A DNA stretch of 22,521 nt from positions 1 to 22,521 of the forward strand of contig CAMWUH010000005.1 in the NCBI GenBank assembly GCA_947177325.1. Direction: 5' to 3'. The first letter of the stretch is position 1. Each line of letters opens with the position of its first letter. A program made the position numbers and the translations under genes. A model generated the notes under the pieces. It was not told the origin of the DNA. It saw only the letters and a program-made list of their open reading frames with translations, and made no database searches. Shown piece after piece: positions 12,864-20,482 of this stretch. Origin of the DNA: an uncultured Bacteroidales bacterium. Its GTDB lineage: Bacteria; Bacteroidota; Bacteroidia; Bacteroidales; Muribaculaceae.

Positions 12864-15482
12864 TTAGAATTCCTGACCGAGAATGAAGTGGAAGTGAGAG
12901 CCGCCCTTTTCGCCAAACACTTTGTCGAAACCGTATGCCCAGTCGATACCCATCATACCCACCATCGGGAGGAAGATGCGCACACCGACACCGGCCGAAC
13001 GCTTAAGATCGAAGGGTGAGAAATCCTTAACCGAGGTCCATGCGTTACCACCTTCCACGAATGCCAGGCCATAGATTGTGGTCGAGGTCTGGAGCATGAA
13101 GGGGAAGTGGAGCTCGAGGCCGAAGCGGGTGTAGGCATAGCCTTCCTTACCCCAGGGGGTCAGCTGGCCGTTATCGTAGCCACGGAGGCCTATGGTTTCG
13201 GTTGCGTAGGTATAGGAACCTGACATGCCGTCACCACCCACATAGAAGGTTTCAAATGGCGATTTCAAATATTTGTTGTAAGACCCCAACAAACCGATAT
13301 CGGCACGGGTCATAAGTACGAGCGTGTAAGTGTCATGCGATGTAAGCGGAGTGTAGGTGCGCGACTTGAAGCGGAGTTTCCAATATTCAATCCATCGATA
13401 CATCTCTTTCTTGGCTGCCGGGGTGTTTTCCTCTGAAAGCTCTTTCCAGTTGCGGTTTTTCGAGAAGAGCGAAGCCGGAGGAGTCAACTGCAGGTTGAGC
13501 GAGAAAGTAGAGCCGCGGCGGGTGTAGAGAGGGTTATCGATTGAATTGCGCTGCAAGGTCAGGCCGAGCACGAGAGCATTGGATGTGCCGTTGTTCATAT
13601 AGTAGAGGTATTCCCAGTTTTTGAGGTAATACCAGTTATACGACAGCTCGGTGGTGAATGAGAAATAATCATCGGGCCATGACAAGCGTTTACCGAGGCC
13701 CACGGTGATACCCGCCATCTGGAGTAACTTGTTGGGGTCGTAGGCGTTTTCGATTGAGTTTTGGTAGTAATCGTTGTAGTTGGAGCCGTAGCCGTAACCG
13801 TAGCCATAACCGCCATAGAGATAGGGGTTTGACCAGTTAGAGTTGTAGTACGACGAGTTTACGCCTGTCTGGCGGCTATAGAATGCGCTGACCGATAGCG
13901 AGTTGGGGCGCTTACCGCCAAACCACGGGTCAAGGAACGACACCGAGTAGGCCTGATAGTAGCGGGCGTTGGTTTGAGCCGAGATGGTGAACGTTTGGCC
14001 CTCACCTTGCGGAATGATGCCTTTGTAGCTGCTCGGATGGAAAAGATTTTGGATTGAGAAGTTGGTGAATTTCAAAGAGAGCTTGCCGATGATGCCCGTT
14101 TGACCCCAGCCGAGCGAGAACTCGATCTGGTCGTTGGCTTTCGACTCAAGATTGAAAATAACGTCGACCGTGCCGTTCTCTTCGTTAGGTTCGGGGCGAA
14201 TATCCATCGACTCCGGATTGAAGTGGCCGGTCTGGGCGATTTCGCGGGCCGAGCGCATAAGGTCGTTTTTGGAAAACAGTTCACCCGGCTTAACGCGAAG
14301 CTCGCGGCGGATAACCTTTTCATATAATCGGTCGTTGCCGTTGATGACAACCTTGTTGATGCGCGCCTGCGGACCCTCAAACATGCGCAGCTCCAAGTCG
14401 ACCGAGTCATTCTTGACATTGTTTTCAATCGGCACGAGCTGATAGAAGAGGTAGCCGTTGTCCATATAGTAGTTTGACACAGCGTCGTCATCTTCGCTCA
14501 GGCGCTTGTTCAGGAGAGTCTGGTTGTAGACGGCACCGGGCTTGATACCGAGCACATTGTTCAGGAAGTCGGTATTGTAGATAGTGTTGCCTACCCAGGT
14601 AATGTCGTTGATGAAGTATTGGTTGCCCTCTTCAAGAGTGATATAAACGTCGACGCTCTTGTCGTCGTAGGGCGCAACGGAGTCTTTGAGGATTTTTGCG
14701 TCGCGATAACCTTTTTCATTATATTTGGTTATGATGCGGTCAAGGTCGTCCTGGAAATCCTGCTCCACGAATTTGCGCTGCTTGAAAATGTTGAGCAGCT
14801 TGCCATATTCGTTGGTTTTCTTCATTACGCGCTGCAACTGGCCGTCGGTAAGCACCTCGTTGCCGTCGATGTAGATTTTGTGAACCTTGACTTTGTCGCG
14901 CTTGTCAACGATGATGTCAACTATCTGGTGGTTCTCCTCAGAGATATCGTCGTGGAGATTGATGGTCACCTTGGCGTTACCGAAGCCTTTCTTCTCGTAA
15001 TATTGCTTTACGATATCGTTGGCGCGGTTGACGATGTTGCGGGTGATAACATTGCCTTTCATCAGCTGGAGCGCTTTCTCAATATCTTCGCGCTCTGACT
15101 TTTTCATGCCGTAGTAGTTGACGGCCGAGATACGAGGCAGGGTACGCAGCGCTATTTCAAGCCAGATTTTGCGGTCGTGGATTTTCTCTACTTTGATTTG
15201 CGCCTGGCTGAACAAGCCTTGACGCATAAGCCGTTTGATAGCCGAGGTAACATCATTGCCGGGCACCTCTATGCGGTCGCCGATGCGTAGCCCCGAATAA
15301 CCGATGATAAGCATATCGTCGTAGTTGGGAGCGCCGGTCACTTTGATGCCGGCAATTTCGTAGGTGCGGGGAACGCCCTGATACGTCACCGGGGGATTAT
15401 ATATAGTGTCGGTAGCCGTCTGGCCGTTGGCCGCGGTTGTGATAGCTATAAGCAGCGTAAGTAGAATTATCTTGATTCGCAT
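12864..15482 (-). CDS. bamA: outer-membrane protein assembly factor BamA
   Basis: BamA is the essential insertase that folds beta-barrel proteins into the outer membrane. The protein has 872 residues from the ATG at 15482. A signal peptide covers 1-21 (RIKIILLTLLIAITTAANG). Five POTRA repeats span about 40-450; recognisable units include IKVTGAPNYDDMLIIGYSGL, VHKIYIDGNEVLTDGQLQRV, INDITWVGNTIYNTDFL and INKVVINGNDRLYEKVIRRE. The 16-strand barrel follows, with the loop-6 motif LRGY at 766-769 and a terminal phenylalanine (ILGQEF). An alternative ATG at 15548 would add 22 residues before a clear signal peptide and overlap uppS, so it was rejected. A GY-repeat loop at 557-566 is unusual. It sits 62 bp after uppS and before the two skp genes. 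Confidence 0.96.
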   Translation of the reverse strand: MRIKIILLTLLIAITTAANGQTATDTIYNPPVTYQGVPRTYEIAGIKVTGAPNYDDMLIIGYSGLRIGDRIEVPGNDVTSAIKRLMRQGLFSQAQIKVEKIHDRKIWLEIALRTLPRISAVNYYGMKKSEREDIEKALQLMKGNVITRNIVNRANDIVKQYYEKKGFGNAKVTINLHDDISEENHQIVDIIVDKRDKVKVHKIYIDGNEVLTDGQLQRVMKKTNEYGKLLNIFKQRKFVEQDFQDDLDRIITKYNEKGYRDAKILKDSVAPYDDKSVDVYITLEEGNQYFINDITWVGNTIYNTDFLNNVLGIKPGAVYNQTLLNKRLSEDDDAVSNYYMDNGYLFYQLVPIENNVKNDSVDLELRMFEGPQARINKVVINGNDRLYEKVIRRELRVKPGELFSKNDLMRSAREIAQTGHFNPESMDIRPEPNEENGTVDVIFNLESKANDQIEFSLGWGQTGIIGKLSLKFTNFSIQNLFHPSSYKGIIPQGEGQTFTISAQTNARYYQAYSVSFLDPWFGGKRPNSLSVSAFYSRQTGVNSSYYNSNWSNPYLYGGYGYGYGYGSNYNDYYQNSIENAYDPNKLLQMAGITVGLGKRLSWPDDYFSFTTELSYNWYYLKNWEYLYYMNNGTSNALVLGLTLQRNSIDNPLYTRRGSTFSLNLQLTPPASLFSKNRNWKELSEENTPAAKKEMYRWIEYWKLRFKSRTYTPLTSHDTYTLVLMTRADIGLLGSYNKYLKSPFETFYVGGDGMSGSYTYATETIGLRGYDNGQLTPWGKEGYAYTRFGLELHFPFMLQTSTTIYGLAFVEGGNAWTSVKDFSPFDLKRSAGVGVRIFLPMVGMMGIDWAYGFDKVFGEKGGSHFHFILGQEF
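13785..13817 (-). repeat. hexanucleotide repeat coding (Gly-Tyr)n in BamA
   Basis: Within bamA, four near-identical 6-bp units (GGYTAY) plus a partial one encode GGYGYGYGYG at residues 556-565 or so, in what should be an early barrel loop. The number of units could change by in-frame slippage. Confidence 0.7.
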
Positions 15483-15544
15483 TGGATGTGATAGATGACG
15501 GAGTATGCTTGAAATGCTTGGTTTATAAAAGAGTGGCGGCAGTG

Positions 15545-16324
15545 TCAACTGAGGAGATTGTCGCCGGGATTGTCGGTCAGTTGTTGGCTTGTCAACCCGA
15601 ATCGGCGCTCACGGTTTTGGAAGCGAGCTATCGCGTCGACAAACTGTTGCTTTGAAAAATCGGGCCAAAACGTGTCAACCACAATTATTTCGGCATAAGC
15701 GATTTGCCAAAGCAGGAAGTTGGATATTCGTTGGTCGCCCCCGGTGCGAATGAGCAGATCGGGGTCGGGATAATTGGCAGTGGCGAGTGCCGACGAGAAG
15801 CGTTCGGGGGTGATTTGCTCCGGCAAAAGTGTGCCCTCCTTAACCTTCTCGGCCAGCAGGCGTGCTGCGCGGGTAATTTCCCAGCGCGAGGAGTAGCTCA
15901 ATGCAAGCACCAGTCTCAGACCCGTGCAGTGAGATGTCTGCTCAATGCAGCGGCCGAGTCGCTCACGGGCAAACTCCGGCAATCGCTCCATATCGCCAAT
16001 CATCTCCAGAGCCACGTTGTTGGCAATCAAATCGGGGGTTTCCCGCTCAATAGCCATCACGATAAGGTTCATCAGCGCGTCAACCTCATCGGCCGGGCGG
16101 TTCCAGTTTTCGGTTGAGAAAGCGTAGAGTGTGAGATATTTGACGCCTATTTCCGAGGCAATCTCGGTGATGCGGCGCACGGTGTTGACCCCTTCTACAT
16201 GGCCGGCCGAGCGTTCCATCCCGCGCGCCTGAGCCCAACGTCCGTTGCCGTCCATGATAATTGCTACATGGGCGGGCACCTTCTGCAGGTTAACGTTGCT
16301 GAGATTGAGCTTTGTATCGGTCAT
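15545..16324 (-). CDS. uppS: isoprenyl transferase (undecaprenyl diphosphate synthase)
   Basis: This cis-prenyltransferase condenses isopentenyl units onto farnesyl diphosphate to make the C55 carrier lipid for peptidoglycan and surface glycans. The 259-residue protein shows every family signature: HVAIIMDGNGRWA with the catalytic Asp25, GHVEGV, LYAFSTENWNRP, and the C-terminal RTGGDQRISNFLLWQIAYAE with the diphosphate- and Mg-binding residues. ATG 16324 was chosen, 4 bp after the DUF6089 stop. An upstream ATG at 16372 would overlap that gene by 44 bp and add unconserved residues. Placement directly before bamA is a Bacteroidetes habit, so lipid-carrier supply and outer-membrane assembly are co-expressed. 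Dxr at the left of the window acts earlier in the same isoprenoid supply chain. Confidence 0.95.
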   Translation of the reverse strand: MTDTKLNLSNVNLQKVPAHVAIIMDGNGRWAQARGMERSAGHVEGVNTVRRITEIASEIGVKYLTLYAFSTENWNRPADEVDALMNLIVMAIERETPDLIANNVALEMIGDMERLPEFARERLGRCIEQTSHCTGLRLVLALSYSSRWEITRAARLLAEKVKEGTLLPEQITPERFSSALATANYPDPDLLIRTGGDQRISNFLLWQIAYAEIIVVDTFWPDFSKQQFVDAIARFQNRERRFGLTSQQLTDNPGDNLLS

Positions 16325-16328
16325 GAGA

Positions 16329-17024
16329 TTAATCAACGTAATGGCAGGTAACGCAGCGCTTGCCGAATTCATAGCTTACGGAAACGGCAAGGCGGCTATA
16401 CCAGTCGGTGTTTTTTGCAAATGATGATTTGATGCCGTAGAGGTCGGTCAGGTTACCGTCGATTTTGTCGCCGAACACCTTGGTCATCGAAAACTCGACG
16501 CCCAGGTTCCAGCGCTCGCGAAGTTTGTATTTCACGCCCACGGCCATCGGTATGTTGGGGGCAAAAGAGGTGGTGCCGTCGCATGACGCCACAGAGAAGC
16601 CTATGCCCAAAGCTGCGTAGGGGGTCCAGCGGCGCAGGTGCTTGTAGGGTTCGCCTATGCCATAAGGGAAGAAGTTAAATTCAAAGCGCCCCCCCAGTTC
16701 ATAGACCGATGAACTGAATTTATAGTGAGCATCGCCGGGGAGCACCATTGCATAATCATCAGTGTTGCCCGACAACTTAAGCATCCCTAAATTGACGCGG
16801 ATATCCCAGCGCACATTTGCGATATATCGCCCGGTCACCGACGCTGCCAAGCCGGGGTGCTTGAATATATTGCTGCCGTTGGCATCGCCCAAATAGCCGC
16901 TCATGCCCAACTCGAGGCCCAAATCATATTTGTAGTCGGCCACCTGACTGCGCGCGCTCAGGCCGATAGCCATAGCGGCCACCAGTGTCATCAATATGCG
17001 TGAGATTGTGCGGGTCATCGGCAT
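16329..17024 (-). CDS. DUF6089-type outer-membrane beta-barrel protein
   Basis: This is a small envelope protein of 231 residues, uncharacterised. A signal peptide lies at about 1-27 (ISRILMTLVAAMAIGLSARS, cleavage near SQVADY). The remainder alternates aromatic and polar residues in strand-like blocks (YDLGLELGMSGYLGD, WDIRVNLGMLKL, YELGGRFEFNFFPYG, WNLGVEFSMTKVFGD, RLAVSVSYEFG), as in eight-stranded barrels of the OmpW/OprF kind. The DUF6089 name is from memory of the Bacteroidales uppS-bamA neighbourhood. After the last strand there is a short tail containing CVTCH, a CxxCH motif. The start may be ATG 17024 or the ATG two codons later. It lies 23 bp after the DUF6242 gene and 4 bp before uppS, so it is clearly in the operon. 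Confidence 0.83.
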   Translation of the reverse strand: MPMTRTISRILMTLVAAMAIGLSARSQVADYKYDLGLELGMSGYLGDANGSNIFKHPGLAASVTGRYIANVRWDIRVNLGMLKLSGNTDDYAMVLPGDAHYKFSSSVYELGGRFEFNFFPYGIGEPYKHLRRWTPYAALGIGFSVASCDGTTSFAPNIPMAVGVKYKLRERWNLGVEFSMTKVFGDKIDGNLTDLYGIKSSFAKNTDWYSRLAVSVSYEFGKRCVTCHYVD

Positions 17025-17047
17025 TGCTGATTTTTAAAGAAAACTGA

Positions 17048-18586
17048 TTAGTAGAGCGGACGGAAGGTCAGCACATTGATTACTCCGCGCCACACAGTGT
17101 CATAAAGTCCGCCGGCAGCATCATAACCGCCGAACAGATATATAAACGGTGCTTCCCACTCTGTTATAGGCTTGACCACGCGGGTACCGGCGGCAAGTTG
17201 CGGGTTAACGCTCCACCCCTGAGGCAATGCTTTGGGGCTGTAACCGCGCCATGCCATAGGCGACGCCGAAGTATATGTCGAGTTAAAGATGAGCGGTTGA
17301 GCGTCAGCGCCTACGTTGACATACGACGGCAGTTGCATGTTTTGGTCACCTTTGTGCCAGTTCACGCCGAAGTCGCGCGAAATGTAAACGTCGCGGTTAA
17401 TGGCACCCTGCTCGTCAACTCCGCCGAAAATCAGGAGGGCAGGCACATAACTGGTTTTCCACGACATTGTGTCGGTCTTTGCCACTTCGTAGGCACACAT
17501 CGCCGGAGCGGTCAGCTTTTTGGGCAATGCGGTCGACAATCGGGCCCATGATTTGCCATCGTAACCCCACACTGTCGATGACAATTCGCCGTTGGCGCTG
17601 CGGCCGCCGGTCATAGTCACTTGAGGCGTTGTGCTCCAGCGGGTCGAGAATTGAGCCACTCCCGAGCACTCCTTAATGGGGAAGTCGGCGGGAACTACGC
17701 TTGAGGTTGTTGCATCGGGATGTTGATAGGTAGCGTGGCGATATTGGCCGTCAGCCCCGGCTGCCACTCCGAGCAGAGTGTCTTGCCAGCTGCCGAAAAT
17801 CGAAGTCCATGTAGCTCCGGTTGATTGCCAGGTAGTTCCGTAGTCAGTTGAGCGGTAAAGCTCGCCGGCCTCATCGAGTATATAGAGAGCATCACCGGCG
17901 GCTGCCATCGAGCTCAAATCGGGGGTGAACGAAATTTGAGGAGTGGAATATTCCCATTGGTCGGCTGCGGGGTCAGTGGTTGTGGCCACACAATAGTCGG
18001 TGCCGTCGGTTGTCAGCACCACAGCCTTGTCGCCCGCCTTCACGCTCTTTTGAGCCGTCAGTCGAGATAATTGCGAGGGAATCCGGCGGCTGCTCAGGCG
18101 GTTCCAATAAAGCGAGTCGGGCACCATTTTATGCACATTGACGCTGACTGTATAGTCGCGCTCGGCTTTGCCGTCGTATGAAACCAGGTGCAGCTTCACC
18201 GGGCCATTGGCAAAATTGATAGAGTCGCCTTCATCTTTCATATAGTCGATAACCGAGGTTTTGCCATCTTTTCCGGTAACGTGAAATTCAATAACGGAGC
18301 AAATGTCAGTAGTCAGCTTGACAGTCAGGTTTTCGACATTGGTGCCGTAGGGCAGCGAGTCGGCATTGAAAATCTTGGCGTTTTCCAAATCTATTGAGAA
18401 GAAAATCGTGTCAAGATTGTTCAGGATTTTTTGGTTTTTATTGAGTTTAAACGACTTGACCATTGTGCTCGAATATGAAAACTCTATGTCGGTTTTCTCT
18501 TTTTCGTTGCAGGCAACCATTGCAGCCAAGGCCACAACAACGGTCAGGAATATTGTAAGACGTTTTATCATAATGCGGTTGAGCAT
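17048..18586 (-). CDS. DUF6242-type lipoprotein with Asp-box propeller
   Basis: This is a predicted lipoprotein of 512 residues, uncharacterised. The signal peptide ends at lipobox MVAC (Cys26, or Cys21 if the second ATG at 18571 is used) and is followed by NEKEKTD. An N-terminal beta domain (about 35-155) contains FNADSLPYGTNVENL and ends with DYTVSVNVHKMVPDSLYW, the pattern I recognise from DUF6242 proteins of Bacteroides. The C-terminal two thirds look like a beta-propeller: Asp-boxes STDYGTTW (246-253) and SRDFGVNW (403-410), and kelch-like LIFGGVDEQG and YLFGGYDAAGG. It is the first gene of the uppS-bamA-skp operon and has a -7 element just upstream. A role in outer-membrane assembly or surface architecture is inferred from this position only. 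Confidence 0.84.
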   Translation of the reverse strand: MLNRIMIKRLTIFLTVVVALAAMVACNEKEKTDIEFSYSSTMVKSFKLNKNQKILNNLDTIFFSIDLENAKIFNADSLPYGTNVENLTVKLTTDICSVIEFHVTGKDGKTSVIDYMKDEGDSINFANGPVKLHLVSYDGKAERDYTVSVNVHKMVPDSLYWNRLSSRRIPSQLSRLTAQKSVKAGDKAVVLTTDGTDYCVATTTDPAADQWEYSTPQISFTPDLSSMAAAGDALYILDEAGELYRSTDYGTTWQSTGATWTSIFGSWQDTLLGVAAGADGQYRHATYQHPDATTSSVVPADFPIKECSGVAQFSTRWSTTPQVTMTGGRSANGELSSTVWGYDGKSWARLSTALPKKLTAPAMCAYEVAKTDTMSWKTSYVPALLIFGGVDEQGAINRDVYISRDFGVNWHKGDQNMQLPSYVNVGADAQPLIFNSTYTSASPMAWRGYSPKALPQGWSVNPQLAAGTRVVKPITEWEAPFIYLFGGYDAAGGLYDTVWRGVINVLTFRPLY

Positions 18587-18618
18587 GCGTTATTGTGATG
18601 ATTTACTCTATCAAGTTG

Positions 18619-18626
18619 CAAAGATA
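18619..18626 (-). promoter_or_regulatory. -7 element for the DUF6242-uppS-bamA unit
   Basis: The minus strand reads TATCTTTG, a full TAnnTTTG match, 32 nt before ATG 18586. The -33 region is a poor match, so strength is uncertain. Confidence 0.55.
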
Positions 18627-18739
18627 ATGTAAAATTCTTTAATAGACCCCATTTTTAGACAATTTAACTGATATACAACAAAATTGTAAACAAATATTGA
18701 CTTTCAACGCTCTTTTCAAACAAAAGAAGCCGTTCACTG

Positions 18740-20476
18740 TCAAAAAAATATGTTCCTGACGGCATTGTCGATCGAATCGGCTATGATCGTTTCCGACTCG
18801 GTCAACTCCCGGGCCGACGGCGCAGCTCCCGGCCGGCGGCCGGCAGTAGTGTTCGTGGGCGTCGAAAAGGCGTCTTGCTCGGCAGTGGTGCCGTCGGGAA
18901 ACAATGCGGTTCCCGGCCACTCCCTTGAGGTCAGGTCAAATGGCGTGACAACATAAATCATGTCGCGGTTACTGTGCTTGTCTAAATCAAACTGCGGCTC
19001 GTAACTGACCCCGAGAAGATATTTCATAGCCGGCGGCTCGCCCGTTTCAAGCAGCCGGGCCTCTGAGCGCGGCAGTCCGTAGACGGCATATCGGCGCGCA
19101 CTGTTGGGTTGCCATGTCAGCATCTTTCCGGAGTGTCGCAACCCCGTAATCCGCCCGGGGTCAACGGCTTTTCGCCAGGTCATTTCCGGGGTCAGCGCCG
19201 GCGCCGGGAAGTAACTGCGAGGATGCGACGCAATCGGTGAGTCAGCGGCAATAAGCTTCTTGACGGAATAGAATATGTGACCGGGGGCATCCGTGCCGCT
19301 GACATCGCGATTTGCCTCAATCAGCACTGTCGCTTCGGCGTGGGGGGTATGCGATTTCGACGATGATAATCGCTCCACTGACACTGATGAATAAAAATGC
19401 CTGTTGAAATGGGAGGCCACTTCGCTCCACCAGCGGGCTATCGGCCCGTAGGGATTTGTCGCATGGTCGTGGGGCCAGTAAATCTGGGGCGAGATATAGT
19501 CAATGGTACCTTCGGCGAGCCAGTGCAGCGGGTCACAATAAATGCCGTCGTGCATCCAGTCATGGCCGGCATAGCATCGGGGCAACCCGTATGCGGCTGC
19601 GGTCAATCCGTCGCCGCCGCCCACTCCGGCAGGGCTGACGCCGAACTTCACCTCCGGCCTGACCTCATCAATCATTCGTCTAACTCCGGCTATCGTTGCG
19701 GCAACGTTGCTTCGGCGCCAGTCGGCCTGACTCAGCTCCGTGCCCGATTCAGCGTATTCATCGTAGTCATAGCCTCCCCCCTCCGGCAATCCTTCGGGAT
19801 AGAAATAATCGTCAAATATCAGTCCGTCAACGTCGTATCGGCTGATTATATCGCGACACACATCGGCTATATAATCCCTCACCGCAGGGTTGCCCGGGTC
19901 GAGTATCGTGGTCGATGTGGATGTGCGACCTTGTGTCTTCCGGTAAGTGATGAGCCACCCGAGCTGCGCCATTCGGCGGTCGTTGGCACTATTGGGCAGA
20001 CTGACGTTGTTGGTCACTCTGAACGGGTTGACCCACGCATGGCACTCCATACCCAGGCTATGTGCCTTCTCCACGGCATATTGCAGCGGGTCCCAACTCG
20101 CGTCGGCAGGCGCGGTACCGCGGGCTCCGGTCAGAAATCTCGACCACGGCTCATAGTTCGACCTATACATCGCGTCGGCCATTGAACGCACCTGAAAAAA
20201 CAATGCGTTGATTCCTATCGTGTGGAGCTTCTCTATGATTGCCCCCAACTCTGCCCGTTGTCGGGCCGAGATGGCTTTGTCTGCGCCCTGCTGCGAGGGC
20301 CAGTCAAGCCCCCACACCGTGGCCAGCCACGCTCCGCGAAGCTCTCTGCGAGGCGCCTCTATGGCCGCATCGCCGTCGTCTGCAGGCAACATTGCCGAAA
20401 CGCGCCATGCCGAGCCGAACCCGCCTGCAAGCAGGGCCAGCATCAACATGACGCATTTCAAACCTTTGATTTTCAA
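18740..20476 (-). CDS. GHL10 (PF02638-type) family glycoside hydrolase, secreted
   Basis: This is a secreted protein of 578 residues resembling the 'family 10-like' glycosyl hydrolases (GHL10, formerly DUF187; YngK-like). A signal peptide covers about 1-28. A TIM-barrel domain spans about 45-400, starting with ELRGAWLATVWGLDWPS and containing INALFFQVRSMADAMY, MECHAWVNPFRV, DVDGLIFDDYFYPEG (with the likely acidic active-site residues), KFGVSPAGVGG and IDYISPQIYWPHD. A fibronectin-III-like module follows (about 440-540, ITGLRHSGKMLTW...YAVYGL). A low-complexity Thr/Ala/Glu tail ends the protein. The substrate is unknown; peptidoglycan or a host or dietary glycan are possibilities. It starts 6 bp after gltX and so is co-transcribed with a housekeeping synthetase. 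No terminator was recognised in the 153 bp after its stop. Confidence 0.88.
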   Translation of the reverse strand: MKIKGLKCVMLMLALLAGGFGSAWRVSAMLPADDGDAAIEAPRRELRGAWLATVWGLDWPSQQGADKAISARQRAELGAIIEKLHTIGINALFFQVRSMADAMYRSNYEPWSRFLTGARGTAPADASWDPLQYAVEKAHSLGMECHAWVNPFRVTNNVSLPNSANDRRMAQLGWLITYRKTQGRTSTSTTILDPGNPAVRDYIADVCRDIISRYDVDGLIFDDYFYPEGLPEGGGYDYDEYAESGTELSQADWRRSNVAATIAGVRRMIDEVRPEVKFGVSPAGVGGGDGLTAAAYGLPRCYAGHDWMHDGIYCDPLHWLAEGTIDYISPQIYWPHDHATNPYGPIARWWSEVASHFNRHFYSSVSVERLSSSKSHTPHAEATVLIEANRDVSGTDAPGHIFYSVKKLIAADSPIASHPRSYFPAPALTPEMTWRKAVDPGRITGLRHSGKMLTWQPNSARRYAVYGLPRSEARLLETGEPPAMKYLLGVSYEPQFDLDKHSNRDMIYVVTPFDLTSREWPGTALFPDGTTAEQDAFSTPTNTTAGRRPGAAPSARELTESETIIADSIDNAVRNIFF

Positions 20477-20482
20477 GAAGTC

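Noticed and set aside
14619..15098. Long plus-strand open frame (159 codons) antisense to bamA.
   Set aside because: It lies fully inside the strongly supported bamA frame; codon bias of the true gene leaves the opposite frame open.
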